Shown: positions 11,150-22,965 of the stretch, in pieces | Layout: the number at the start of each line of letters is the position of its first letter | Numbering within the stretch: the first letter of the stretch is position 1 | Origin: Aquila chrysaetos chrysaetos | Taxonomy: Eukaryota; Chordata; Aves; Accipitriformes; Accipitridae | DNA length: 64,000 bases | NCBI RefSeq assembly: GCF_900496995.4 | Contig: NC_044027.1 | Span: 12,114,743 to 12,178,742 of the forward strand | Direction: 5' to 3' | The notes under the pieces: model-generated | Told to the model about the DNA's origin: nothing | Databases searched by the model: none | The model's input: only the letters and a program-made list of their open reading frames with translations | Program-made: the position numbers and the translations under genes

Positions 11150-11285
11150 TGAGTGCTTCTCTCCATACAGCACTCTGAGATATTTCCATGAAAGGCTGTG
11201 TATAACTGTGAAGTATTATTATTGCACACCTTTTGGAAAGTGCCTTGAGACGTCTTGGAATGATAAGGTGCTATAAGGCGGAGAA
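11150..11285 (+). repeat. Two ancient SINE/L2-type 3' tails in series
   Basis: Two copies of the known tail pattern 'gcgctttgagat...ggatgaaaggcgctatataa' stand in line. The first, about 11170-11222, reads CACTCTGAGATATTTCCATG then AAAGGCTGTGTATAA and ends in TATTATTATT. The second, about 11236-11278, reads AAGTGCCTTGAGACGTCTTG then GAATGATAAGGTGCTATAA. This tail occurs on old amniote SINEs and L2-related elements. Two in series suggests either a nested insertion or a tail duplication. Confidence 0.55.
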
Positions 11286-11804
11286 GTTGTGCAGAGATAA
11301 ATTCACTGTGAAATGTGTTTTGCTAGAGACATTTATGTAGCATATCATCTTATCAAGGAACTTTGCCCAAGAAACAAATTCTCATGCCTGTATAAAGAGA
11401 CTATAATTGAACTGTTGACTCACAGTTATGGGAAAAGACAGAGTGGGGAGAAAATTTCCAGGGCTTCTAGGACCCCAAGGAGGAATATAATTAAGAAAGA
11501 CATAATTGGAAACCTAAAGCAAGCCCATCCACTCAGAGTGAGTGCTGAAACAGCAAGCCAGAATAGCTGGGCTGAGGCTGAATCGCAAAGCAGATGGCTG
11601 AGGATTTGTAGGTCAGTAGCTCTTGGATCTGCTGGGCCAAGATGGGGTCAGGGTACCATATGGATGAAGGGCAAAAAAGACAGCATATCCGAGCAAGCCA
11701 TGCACTCTGCTTACCCAGAAAGGCTCTGATCACTCAGAAACAGGACAAACTCTCATGCAATTTTTCACATATTCTCAACAAGGCAGTGAGTCCCAGGCTT
11801 CTTT

Positions 11805-11880
11805 GGTGACACTGGGGCAGTATAAGCTTCAGTTATTTGAGATCACACAGCCAAGAAGGAAACAGAGTCCATGAGCAATA
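11805..11880 (-). repeat. MIR-type fragment, antisense
   Basis: The plus strand reads CAGTTATTTGAGATCACACA then GCCAAGAAGGAAACAGAGTC. This corresponds to the antisense MIR phrase 'ggttaagtgacttgcccaaggtcacacagc-agt...ggcagagcc'. The copy is short and diverged. Confidence 0.45.
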
Positions 11881-12007
11881 CTTAATGGACTTTAACTCTG
11901 CCCTGCCCCTGCTTTGGGTTAGCGCATGCTTGGTCCTGCCAGCTTTTGCAAGAGAACTGGTTTATAAACTGATTTTCCTCCTTAATGAGGATCTTTATGA
12001 GCTTCAA

Positions 12008-12021
12008 TTTTTTTTTTTTTT
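12008..12021 (+). repeat. Poly-T run (14 T)
   Basis: Fourteen T residues are followed by CCCC. No inserted retrocopy is recognised beside it. Confidence 0.9.
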
Positions 12022-12259
12022 CCCCTTATCTGTCATTGGGAAGAACAAATCTTGAAAGAAATGATCAGGAAGCAGGAGGGAAAACCTTCTCTTCATCTCT
12101 AACTCCCAATTTATGGCTCACTGGTTAAGCCCTTAGGATGGGGGAAGTGCCAAGCTGAGGACCCTGTTATGGATTACTTAGACTGGGTTTCTTGTTGGTA
12201 CCCAAGCTCACCAGATTAGCCAGAGCATCAGCAAACCCTTGTGACCAGTTGTAGCTATC

Positions 12260-12328
12260 TACTCAAAGCCAGAAGTGGCAGAGCAGATGTAAGTCTCCTG
12301 CTCAGAAGTCGAGCCTATGATCCCATGT
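12260..12328 (-). repeat. MIR-type fragment, antisense
   Basis: AGAAGTGGCAGAGCAGATGT, then AAGTCTCCTGCTCAGAAG, matches antisense MIR 'agtggcagagccaggatt-gaacccaggtctcctgactcc'. It continues the consensus region of the 11805-11880 fragment in the same orientation. The two may therefore be halves of one SINE split by about 385 bp of later sequence, or two independent copies. Confidence 0.45.
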
Positions 12329-14285
12329 TGCTGCAGCTGATCTCTATTTTCCTTAAACTCTACAGACAGCATCTTCAGAACTTAATTTGATTTTGATTGA
12401 TTTTTTGAAACTTGAAACACTTCTAAACTAATTTTCAGTATATTACTCTTGTCAACTCTTAAAGATTTTGTCAGTAAGAATTTGCTGAACAGACACAGTA
12501 ATTTTGTTTCTCATTTTGGCAGATCACCCCTAAAGAGGAAAGTGGGGAGGAGGGGGTGTTATTATAGCTGCAGTTATTATAATATACATTGCAATTACTC
12601 TGTTCCTATTTATGGGACATTTCAGAGCAATTTCTGAGAGCCGCCACTAGGAGCTCAAGGTATATGTGTGTGTGTAAAGCCAACTATATAAAGACTCACA
12701 ATTTGCTTGTTAACCCCCTCCCAGAGTGATTTTTAGCTTTGAGGGCAGGCCACGTTAGAGGTCCTGAGATCCTTCAAAACTAAGGTCCACCTCATGCTGG
12801 CTGCACCACCAGACAGTACAAGTGCAGCACTCTTTAGGACTAAGCCCTGCACAAGGGCTGAGGAAGAGAGCTTGTAACTCTGTCTGCAACACCACTAGCT
12901 GGGTACTCCTGCAAATGTCATTCTCACTGCTGCTAACTAAGTGTGAAATGCTACCAAGTGACTTAGTTGTTTTCCCCAGCGTGGATGACAACACGAAAAA
13001 GAAGTCAAGGTGAAATGGGACACACGTTCTATAGGGAGCAAGAGAAGTGAGGAGAAGGTTGTTAGATGAGAAGTTTTTTTAACTATGAAAATTGTGAGTG
13101 ATATCATATTAAATGAGGTAAATTAACACATTTTTGAGGGGCTGGATTAGTCTTATGCTGGGTTAGAGAGCTGAGCTGGCTCATTAAACAGTCTAGTGAC
13201 TCCACAGCTAAAAGAAGGGATGTACACAGTCAGGACAGAGGCAGGATGTCCAGGACAGCACGAGAAGGGGTTTATAACCATCCCTTTTTGACATCAGTGA
13301 CTTGTTAGTGCAGCTCAACATTCTCTATGAAGCCTATCCCAAGGAGGAGAAGCAGAGAAATCACCTCATTGAAAGACAGCCACTACTGGGGTAGAACCTG
13401 ACAGCTCTCTACCCACGGACCGTTTGTACAACCAGGAGACGTAAAGCACCTCACTGCTGTCCCTGACAAGATAATTAGGTTTTCTTTGATTTGGTTTTTT
13501 TTCCTCCTTCGCCTTTTTTATACATGGATGTTCTCCCTTGTTTATGAGCTTAATTGCACAGCAGAGGCAGGGAGGAGAAACCTGATACATCCAGTGACCT
13601 CCGTGACATGGTCTGCATTAGTATGCATATGTTTTGCTCTGTTGTGGTTGCTGGTAGCTCACAACTCGGTCCTGTGCCTAGTGCACCGTGGGAGCTGTAT
13701 CTCTTAGGCTCTCTTAGGATGGTGATATTAAAAGTCCATCACTGCGCAGCTAGAGAGGAACAGCGTTAGGGATATAAAATGACATGTCCTTTGTGGGCTG
13801 GGGTATTAAAATTCAGTGAGGAGCGTAACTCATTGCTGGAAGTCTGGATGGGCACAAGCGGTGACTGGGTTGCAGCAGTCCCCATTTGACGGAGCGCTTA
13901 ATGAAGGCAGCTTTTCAGGGATGCTTATTCCTCCTGGACATCTCAGTGCAACCTTTGCTTCCTCTAGCCTGTTGCTTTTTGAGCTGGGGAGTTTAAGTCT
14001 TAACCTTTTGTCTCTTGTGCTTTCTAGATTACCCTCACCAGTAGGGTGCCTAGGGGAGAGATTTATATTTAAAAAATGGACAAAATCCCTCCAAGCATTA
14101 AGCTCAGCTGTTCAGGTTTTTTATCGTCAATCGCGTGTTCATCCCGCCTTGGTTCCTCCTTCCCTTCATTCTTTTGCTTTATTCTTTCTCAGGGAAAGAC
14201 TTTTCAACTCAAACACTGAAATATGCTGATTGGCTTGGACCATTCATGCAAACTGGAATCTTGAAAATTGCAGTGTCCTTTTCCT

Positions 14286-14333
14286 AAAAAGAAAAAAGAA
14301 AAGGAAAGAAAAGTTTTTTCTTTTTTCCTTCTT
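14286..14333. repeat. Purine tract abutting a pyrimidine tract
   Basis: A 28-base all-purine tract (A/G, 14286-14313) is followed directly by a 20-base all-pyrimidine tract (C/T, 14314-14333). The two halves are largely complementary, so the segment can form a hairpin or triplex-type structure. It is probably a low-complexity expansion. Confidence 0.8.
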
Positions 14334-14564
14334 GAAATACCAAATGGGATGAGGATGAGGCACAGTGAGGCTTCCTACCACCTGGGCTGGAGGATCTGCT
14401 CAGCGCTGCTGTCTTCACTCTTCCATCACTTGCATCTCTCATCAATTATCATCATGGAGCTGGTCGATATTGAAATGAAACTGCCAGGGACTGATAGCAG
14501 AATCGCTGAAGAGCGTTCTGTATCAATGACATTTTCCTCATTTTGGGGTCAGGGAGCACAAGCT

Positions 14565-14587
14565 GGGGTGGGGGGAGGCAGGGAGGG
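14565..14587 (+). other. G-quadruplex motif
   Basis: G-runs at 14565-14568, 14570-14575, 14581-14583 and 14585-14587, with loops of 1, 5 and 1 bases, satisfy the four-run rule. No gene context is visible. Confidence 0.65.
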
Positions 14588-15803
14588 ATGGAGGCTGGGA
14601 AGAGATGCGTGCTAAGATATTTGCCTTATCAGAGAACTTTACAAAATGTCCAAACTTAACAAGCTACCCCATGTATCCCTAATGTGCTTGTGGCGGACAT
14701 TTTTTGCTGCTAATGGAGTATTTCTCTGAGCAGTTTGCAAGTCCTCTAGTGGGGCTTGCTGTTTTCTCTGTTTCTTGAAAGCTGTCACAACCAGCCAGAG
14801 CAGATAAATATATGTAAATAGGGTGGGCATTTTGAGTTGAGTTAGTAAACACAGGTATTTAAGGTGCATCTGTGCTTGTGTAGGTTCTTTGTATTTTTAT
14901 TGCACAAAGGGTGAAGACACCATGCCTGTCTGCAGTAATGGTTTTCACATCTTGCAGCTTGTTGACTCCCTAATTTTTTCCCCAAGGGAGTCATAGACCC
15001 TGTGTAGCATATGTGAGCTCTGTCACAACAGACTTGATCTCTGTAGTTACCACTCATGGATCCGTTAGCAAAATAATGGAGGGCCTCCAAGGATTCACAA
15101 ACTCCAGACTGAAAACCATTGGACGACAGATTTATGGGCACATCACTTTCCTGTGGCAGTCTCTTCCCAGAGAGGTGAAAGGGGGAATTTCTTGGGCTGA
15201 GGGCAGCTCCTAAGCAGCGAAGTCCTGCCTCTCATGGGCATGTGCAGGTGAGCTTTACAATGATGGTCCCACAGCTTAACATAATTTGGACCGTAAAGCT
15301 ACAGAACATATAGTTGCTGCCTGTACACTGCCTCCCCCCATCAAAGGAAACTGAAATGTAAAAGTGGAACATTTTCAGGACAGAAGCTTGAATTTCTTTT
15401 TCCCTAAAAATGTACTTACTTATCTTTATAGAGCAAGACCAAGACGTTCCCATTAAAAAAACCCCCAAACATTTAAAATATTTTTTAAATTAAAAATTTA
15501 AATTTAAAATGTACAGGGCTGTCAGAAACACAGGCACAAAAGCTTTTGTCAGGTTTTCCCAAACAGCAACACAAACCTGACCACAACCAGAACATTGCCC
15601 TGATTCAGCCTTGCTTTCCAAAGTGAGCGCACTGCCAGCACAACCCAAGCAATACATAGTTTCTGACTCAACTGTTTTCAAGTCTCTTACAAGGCATTGG
15701 CTCCTAACTTTTCATCTATTTCACTGGGAATTTACAACTTAAATACAGTGATGTTGATCCCTAGAAACCAAGCAGCAGACCCCCCTGTGCTCAGTGCTGT
15801 ATG

Positions 15804-15831
15804 AACTGAGACCAGACCTCTGATCTCAGTT
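15804..15831. repeat. Quasi-palindrome, 13-bp arms
   Basis: AACTGAGACCAGA (15804-15816) and TCTGATCTCAGTT (15819-15831) are complementary at 12 of 13 positions and separated by CC. The near-zero spacer favours cruciform or dimeric-site interpretations over an RNA stem-loop. Confidence 0.75.
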
Positions 15832-15834
15832 AAA

Positions 15835-17415
15835 CAATTAAATGCCATTTCTCAACTCCCCAAGTGTCTTTGCAGAGCTGAGCTGCCTCACTGCTCTTAG
15901 CAGGGGCACTGAGTGACGTACACCTATCTCGCCCATACTAAATGACAGGCCGTGACCCAAATAACTGTTATAACATTAGTCCCTTGCCTGCTGCTTATTA
16001 CCAGGTGCTATTGGCAATGGAAGGAAGGGATTTTGTTTTAAGAACAAGGATATTTTCATCTCTGGCATCATTATGCTGACCTCACCGGAGCTGGAGCTGC
16101 TCTGAACTTGGCCTGGCGTGTGCTGCTTTGAAGCTGACGGTTTGCCTGGCCTCCCTCCTGCCTGCTTATCCTGTGTCCCCAGTGAGGGCTCCTCCAGCAT
16201 ATGCTACTTCCCAGCGTGATGCTTGCACAATGTAATTATTTGAAGCTGTCTCCTCCAGTGCTTAGTTTTCCATTGTTCTGTCTTTATTTTGCTTCCAAGG
16301 ACCTACTTCCTCCTTTTTTGTTTTGTTTTGTTTTCTCTTCTCCAGAAATCGGGTGTATACAATGATTCGATCTCGTCCCTAGGCTGCATTTGAAGGATAT
16401 TGTCTATTTTCAGAATCCTCAGCTGTGTTTATGCTCCAGGCTCCAAACCTCTCTCCCTTTGAAAAGAGGGAGCAAATCCTCCCTTTGCCTCTTGCCCCGC
16501 AGAGCCACTGGCTCAGGGACGTGTTGTTCTAAATAACCATTAACCTCCCTAAAATGTGGGTCACTTTCTATTGCAATGACAGATCTTTCTCTCCATCTTT
16601 TCTGCACCCTTTTCTATGTTCATGCTTGTTACAAACACACCCATACACAAGTCCTTGTGAGTGTGCATTGCTGTTGGGCAGACAAGCTCACCGTGAGAAG
16701 GGAGGTGCTTTGAGGACCACAGAAAACAAAAACAGGCTGATTGAGGCCACCAGAAAATCTCCGGGTTACTCCCAGTCAAAGTCCTTGTCAACCGCATTGG
16801 AACAGGAGAGGATGGAAGTCTATAACCTCTCCTGGCAGACCACATGTAGGCAAAAAGCTGTAGGTTGGCCCTCTGTGATTCAAAGAGTGAGATAAATTGT
16901 TTAAGGACATCTGATGCTGTTTTTTTCAGGGATGAGGGTCTATGGAAAAGGCCCTGCTATTGGATAATCAGCAGCTCCTGCACACAAAGCCGATTTCTAT
17001 TACCCAGATGTGGGTAGTTTAGTTGCTGTTCTCCTTCCCTACAGAAACATGCTCTGTCTCTGCCCGTACAGCGGGTCAGTGATTAGGGGGCCATTGGGTT
17101 CAGCTACTCTATTTGCCCGAGGACATTTAAAGATGGGTTCCAGTGGATCTGAGGGTGCCTTGTCCCCTGACTGACTGGTTGATTAGAGATCCGGGGCATT
17201 GCTGTGGTTTTCCACGAGACTCCCGTTTGCATCAGTCCACAGTGAAGAGCGTGAATCCCTCAGGATCACACCAGAGCACAAAGACTTGTTTATTTGACGT
17301 TAAACCAACCCTCAGTCATCCACACTGGTGGATTTTGGATCAGACAGTTAACTGATAGCCCAGGAGGTCATCAGGAGCTAAGTGACCTTCCCCTCTGCTC
17401 CCTGGGATACCCGCA
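15835..17415. other. Non-coding stretch, nothing notable
   Basis: No gene is recognised. A (TTTTG)n simple repeat occurs at about 16314-16334. The largest frame is 113 codons at 16554-16895, overlapped by a 94-codon minus frame, and neither resembles a known protein. Confidence 0.55.
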
Positions 17416-17499
17416 GGCTCTGGAGGAAACCCATCCCCTGTGTTCATTCACGGCCCGCGTCCCACTGCTCCCTGAGGATGGCAGGCAGCCATCGCAGCA

Positions 17500-17640
17500 C
17501 TCGGAGCGAATCCCAGCCCCTCGCATTAATTCTCTCTCACATCTTGAGAAGAGTATGACAGCAGCAAACCCTCCGAGTGAATCCTAGCCCTATATTAATT
17601 CGCTCCCAGGTCCAGCTCTCTGATCTGCTGTCATCTGAAA
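17500..17640. repeat. Diverged tandem repeat, ~71-bp period
   Basis: CTCGGAGCGAATCCCAGCCC (from 17500) followed by ...ATTAATTCTCTC is repeated from 17571 as CTCCGAGTGAATCCTAGCCC...ATTAATTCGCTC, roughly 80 percent alike over the first 38-40 bases. The second halves instead carry an inverted pair: ATGACAGCAG (17555-17564) and CTGCTGTCAT (17625-17634). A further, weaker copy may start near 17418. The second half therefore does not align as a simple tandem copy. Confidence 0.6.
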
Positions 17641-20345
17641 GTGATACTAATGCCAGGTTTCCATATCCAGCATCCCGCTGTGCCTCCCGCTGCAGTCAGA
17701 GTCATGCTGGGAGAGATCAGCTCCGCTTGAGAAGGGTAAACCAAGTGCTTGATTTCAAACAGCATCAAATAAGTCAAGAGAGAGTATGTGGCGGGGGAAG
17801 AGGGAGGGAGCGAAGGAATGAATGGTTGGGAACACATTCCCTTGAAAGGGGTGAGTGGAGAAGAGCGCAGATGGGCTTGTTTCTATCTCCGATCCCTGTC
17901 CATCTTTGCTACCCATCCCCCCGGCTTTATTCCTCCAGTTGTCCCAGTTCTCTCTTGCAAGACCAATTTCCTTGCCCCACTTGAACCTAACCAGGCTCTT
18001 TGCACCGCGAAGACAGTCTAATAACTCCAATGTATATGACCGCCCCAGTTCTGAGGAATAAGGATGAGGCTGCTTGCTGCAAAGCTTAGTGTGCTATCAG
18101 CTGCCGAGCCAGTTTCGTGCTCAACTGCCCACAACGCTGCAAGGCACAGGACTTGCCAGGGAGATGTAAGGTCCAGTTCACCATCAAACTAATGGGCAGT
18201 GGACAGGTTGGGGTGGGCTGTCCAGCTCTCTTACCAGTTGACAGCTTCTGACAGCCAAACGCTCTTCCTCTTCATCATGTACTGCCCATCCAGGCAAGGG
18301 GGAGGAAGGTGAATGCTGATTTAATTTGGCACTCCAGGAAAAGAATAAAGATACCTCAATACAGACATCATTTTTCCTTCAGAAAGTTCCCTGAATATTT
18401 TACTGGCCAGCAATGCTGTAATATTTTTGTGAAGGTCAGTAAAAATTACTTAAGAAAGCCAAGGAAAAACATTTGTAACAAGCAACAATCACTTCTAAAA
18501 AGAGCAGGAAGGAGCTTTCAACAGATCCGAAGTGATTTGTAGTAATGCCTGCTTTGGGCTGGTTTTTTTCCCCATGTGTTTTATTTATTCTGTATCTGAG
18601 ATACCTTCAGAAATCTAATTTCTAGAGATTTTTTTCCAGCACTTTTGGAGAATCAAGCTCTTGAAGGGCTCTCAGATTGGGAAATCTTAGAATAATAGCC
18701 TCCAAACTCTCTTGTCAGTTCTGACAGTGCTGGCTGCAGACATCCAACACACCCCACCGCAAAGGTGAAGCAAGGAGTCAGGAGTAGGACTGGTGGTCCC
18801 AAAAGGTCTGTCAAACAAAGACTGCAGATCTTGACAGGGTGGACCTGGAGTGCCTCCCTCCCCTTGCTGTGTCTTGGCAATTACCACCACGACCGAGTGG
18901 GAAACGTGGTTGTGTGTGAGCACTCCTCATCTGCTTTGGTGCGAGGTCCGAGGGCTCGGTGTAAGCTGTCGGAGGAAGGATAGGTGCGTGGGGTCTGGGC
19001 AGGGAGAGGGACTGAGGTTAAGTCTCCAGTTCCTCATGGAAGTGGTCACAGCACGTACATGCTTTACATTCATCCATCTTTCTGGGGAAAATGGGAACCT
19101 GCGGGACAGGGCAATAAAAAACCATTGAGGAGATAATATCTCCGGAGTCGCTTCTGATGCCTACCTTGTCCGAGACATCAGTTTTTGAAGTGCTCGGGGC
19201 TTGAGCCTGCCAGCATCCACACTAAACAGTCCCTCGCTCCTGGGGGAAACCTCCTGCAATCTTCCACAAAGGCCGTCTGCGGCAAGGGAGCGGTCTGTCC
19301 CCACTCTGTTCGATGTTTATGGCAGCGTGGCTCTCTCCACTTATGCTGTGCCACTTCGTTTGCCCTGATGTTCCTTTTTCTAAACGGTAGGAAATCAGTA
19401 CTTACCACGTGCTGGCCCAGAATGTATTTGACTTTAATTTCCCTTTATGACCCCGTCTGCTAATCTCTGTTGCACAGATAAAGAGAGGTAACCCAGGCAC
19501 CATTACCCGTGATGTGGAGAATTTTCTGCAGTTCAATTATAATCTCTTTTTTTCCCCTTGAGCAATAAAATCTCTCTGTCTCTCCCTCTTTCTCTTCCTT
19601 TAAACTTGTTCTCATAATTCTCCCTCTCCCGCTCTCAAGATGAGGTTAGGTACTTTTGTGATGTCTTCTTGGCCGGCGTGTTTGTGGAAGTCAGAGCAGT
19701 TAGCGTCAGAGCAGAAGGTTCGGCAATGTGCACGTGTTGTTTAATGCACGGCTGGGAAATGTGCAGAGGCGTGGTGCAGGTGAGACACAAGAAGCGAATG
19801 GAATAGATTAGCACATGGAAAGGACTCCGAGTTCTGCACAAACATCTCTTTCTGGATTGTTTTCAACCTTTGTTTCTCTAGAAATGCCAGCATGATGAGT
19901 AGCAAAGATGCTGCTGAATTGATGGTTTAATTTGACTTCTTTTTCGGGTTGCCTTTAGAGGCATTTTAGAGAAGGCATCCGGTTGCAATCATGCCGCCCC
20001 CTTGAAAGGCTGTAGTCATTTGTCTGCAACTTCTTTGAAAGGTGAGTAATTCTCAATGCATTTTTCTTCGGCACCACTTACTCCACCAAAGAGATCTTGT
20101 ACGCTTGTGACCTTTAGGACAGCAGGGTCTTTGATATATCTTCAGTGCATGTGTTGTCTTTGCCACGTGGTGATTATTTGCAAGGGTGAAACAGCTTTGA
20201 TTTCAAAGTTCAGGCCCCAGGAAAAAGAATTTCTCTATTTCTTCTCATTTTTTTTCTTTTAATTTTTTTTTATTAGGAGTTTCTATTTTTTTTCACTTTG
20301 TAGTCTAATTTGACTTAAATTTAAACCAAAAAGGATAAAAGATGA
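17641..20345. other. Non-coding stretch, nothing notable
   Basis: No gene is recognised. Around 19460-19500 a phrase (GTTGCACAGATAAAGAGAGG) could be a short antisense MIR remnant. A donor-like AAAG|GTGAGT sits at about 20038-20047 without a convincing upstream frame. Confidence 0.5.
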
Positions 20346-20363
20346 ACCAAAAAAAAAAGGTAG

Positions 20364-20481
20364 ATCTCTGAGTAGTGGTGAAGCTGGCCTTAAAAAGGAC
20401 ATCAAAATGACACAATCCTAACTTGTGACTTTTATTAATAATAATAGTCACTGTTAAAACAGACCATCACTACTCAGAGAT
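20364..20481. repeat. Inverted repeat, 17-bp arms (possible MITE remnant)
   Basis: ATCTCTGAGTAGTGGTG (20364-20380) and CATCACTACTCAGAGAT (20465-20481) are complementary at 16 of 17 positions, with 84 bp between them. Size and layout (about 118 bp) would fit a small non-autonomous DNA transposon or a structured element. No clear flanking target-site duplication is seen, so the origin is open. Confidence 0.6.
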
Positions 20482-20489
20482 ACTAACCA

Positions 20490-21440
20490 AACCCACTTAG
20501 AGCACAAGCCTCCCAAGTCTGTATTTATAATGAAAAATGCCCTCCCCATTAGCAAAGATTGGTTGCACCTGAACTCAATTAGGCAATTAATAGCTGACTG
20601 GAGGTGGGGCTAAACCCATATCCCCAGCTTCAAGCTAAGTCTATCAGAAGTCAGTTTGAATGGCTGCTGCACGTCTCAGTTGCATGTTACAGGTCTGAAT
20701 CAAAAGTCAGTATCTCCATGACTCCACACTTGTGGAAATATAGTCTGAATCCAAAAGGTCCTGTTGCGTGTGTAGGAAGACAGATGGTGGTTGAGCTTGC
20801 CTTCTTCTGGTAAGATGAAATGATTTATCCCTAAGCTATGTCTAATGAAAAAACATCTGAGGGCAGTCTGAAATGCAGGCACGCTGTGAGCGACCACTTA
20901 TAGAGACTAGGCTGTTTTTATTTTCCCATGGGTATGGCTAGAAATAAAATACATGTGTACTTCTGCAATTGTCCTACAAGCCTGCTTTATAAAGCAGCAA
21001 CTTTTTAGCATAGACAGCACAAGACACCCACATACTGATCCCTATCCTCAGGCATTTCATCCAATTTCATTGTAGGATTAAGTTCTTTGCCATGAGATTG
21101 GCCTATAGCATTTATTTCTTCAGTGCTACTGTGAGATTTTCTCAGCAAAAGCAGCAAAACAATGACTTGCTGTGTATTCTCAGGGTATTTTAATGATCCT
21201 ATCTCCATATCTGTTAAAATTTACAATACAGCGGAGCTCTGAGTGGCATATGGTTGTCAGCCGAGAGAAAACCGTACAACTAGGAAGCAGATCAATGTTG
21301 ACATTGTGGAGGCACCTCTGGAAAGAATTAATCGAGTCTGATCTTTGCATACCCTCTTGGTATGGATTTTCATTAGACGTGGTGCTGTTTCCACACAGAG
21401 AGAGTCCAAGGTGCTCTCCTCAAGGTCAGCCCGTTGAAGT
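20490..21440. other. Non-coding stretch, nothing notable
   Basis: Short frames only. A 111-codon frame at 21172-21507 runs into the SINE-like tail that follows and has no recognisable domain. Confidence 0.5.
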
Positions 21441-21444
21441 TAAT

Positions 21445-21545
21445 GAATGCTATATAGACTGTGGGCTTCTTTGGGCAGAGACCTTGGTTGTCTCAGTGCT
21501 GCAGTAGCATGCGCTAGTGGAGCTAGGGCAACTGGGCAGGGCACT
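21445..21545 (+). repeat. Ancient SINE 3' tail (MIR-like)
   Basis: AGACTGTGGGCTTCTTTGGG, then CAGAGACCTTGGTTGTCTC and later GGCACTGTAGTACCTAG, follows the amniote tail pattern 'agactgtgagctctt-ggggcagggacctgtctc...gcactactgtaatac'. The middle part is diverged. Call by eye. Confidence 0.45.
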
Positions 21546-22084
21546 GTAGTACCTAGCCTAGCTGTGAAAATTTAAGAGAGCTTTTGAATGTGTGGGAAAT
21601 GGCTGTGTAGAGGGGAAAGGATTGGGATTTGAACTTGTGAATAAATTCCTCGGAAAAAGAAATTCCTCTTTTAATCAGGGGATAAAGGGAACCATCAGGC
21701 CCCTGGTTCAACCTTAATTCAGGTCCATTAGGTGGACCTGAACTCCAGTAGATCACCTGAGCTAAGATATACGTTGACTTCATCTCATCAGTTGGCTAAC
21801 TCAGGCTAGCCACACTGTATCGTGACTTGTCACCATTTATTTTGGCTGGTAGCACAGATATGTGCAAAGGCAGAGTACATCTACAGCTCCATTGCTCCTA
21901 AAGGTAAAATCAAGCCCTTCATTAGTGTTTGTTATTAGTAGCTGTTAGTTGTAATCGGGCTTAATGATATGTCCACAGTGAAGCACGGAACAGTTATATT
22001 CCTTAGGCAGAACTTAAAACACCCTAATAGGAGAATGCATGACATATCATATTTCACATATGTTGTATTTCAAGACAACACCAG

Positions 22085-22545
22085 AATAGGCATCACGGGT
22101 TTGGGATCTAAGAGATAATCTTATTAATTAACAAAACTAAAGCTATCTAGTAAACAGTTTCTGAATTTGTAATAAATAATTAGTCATCACAACAATTTCT
22201 TAATGGGCTATTAAGTGACTTAGGGTGAAATTCTCAGCAGCTGACATGTAAGTATCTACAACAAAAAACTCTTTTTCAAATAAATAATCGTCTAATTAAT
22301 ATTGAAAAGAACAGCCTGCTTTCACTATTTCTTGTGTCTTTAAGAACAGAACAGGCTTATAAAATAGAAACCTATCCAGCATATGCTGATTGCTGCCAGA
22401 AACCAATTTTTCAAGAACTGTCATTGAAAGTCATTAATTATCTGCAGGTCCCATTTGCTCTGAACCAGTGACAAACTTTGTGAGATTTTGGATGGTTTTA
22501 ATTAATGCATGAATATGAGATGTAATATGCTTCTTGTTTGAACAA
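22085..22545. promoter_or_regulatory. Candidate conserved non-coding element (homeodomain-rich)
   Basis: This AT-rich block contains many homeodomain-type cores: TTATTAATTAAC (about 22121), AATAAATAATTAG (about 22171), TCTAATTAATATTG (about 22290), GTCATTAATTATC (about 22430) and TTTTAATTAATGCATGAATA (about 22496). The last adds a POU-like ATGCATGAATAT. The sequence is complex, not a simple A/T repeat, which is the usual look of conserved developmental enhancers. Conservation is not testable here. Confidence 0.35.
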
Positions 22546-22929
22546 TTATTGTCCTAGCACAACCCTTGAATTAAAGGATTGTGGGAAAAAATAAAAGTAA
22601 ATGGGATGCTACAGACCTCCGAGCAGAACCCACCTGGGGAGGGATATGTGAGTCGGTGTAGGCTCACACGATTCTGCCCTGATCCTACAGTCTGAATCTC
22701 ATGCCTCGGAAAGTTACTGTGACTGCGTACACCTCTTCTTAACACAAAGGCTTACTGAGGAAACGTTGCAGTTGTACAAGGACAACAGATCATTTCTCTG
22801 TTAGACAAGTTGATACTAAGATGCAATGCACATTTTTTTAAACTAATGAGACAAGTAGCTTACGCTTCCATTTAAAATCTAATCAAGATGCTTGGAGGTT
22901 TTTTTTTCCCTTTTTAATTCAACACAAGC

Positions 22930-22965
22930 TGATCCTCTCTCCTCTCTCCTCTCCTCTCCTTCTTT
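22930..22965 (+). repeat. CT-rich simple repeat
   Basis: A pyrimidine microsatellite-like run built from CTCTCTCCT and CTCCT units. Confidence 0.85.

Larger units (their letters stand above)
12330..15800. other. Non-coding stretch with simple-sequence features
   Basis: No exon is supported; the longest frame is 137 codons at 13816-14229 with no recognisable domain. A short (TG)n occurs at 12665-12675. Purine/pyrimidine and G-rich motifs at 14286-14333 and 14565-14587 are listed separately. The segment 15060-15190 faintly recalls an old CR1/L3-type 3' region but is too diverged to call. Confidence 0.5.

Noticed and set aside
15060..15190. Possible CR1/L3-type 3' fragment
   Set aside because: Only scattered words resemble the family; the match is too weak to separate from chance by eye.
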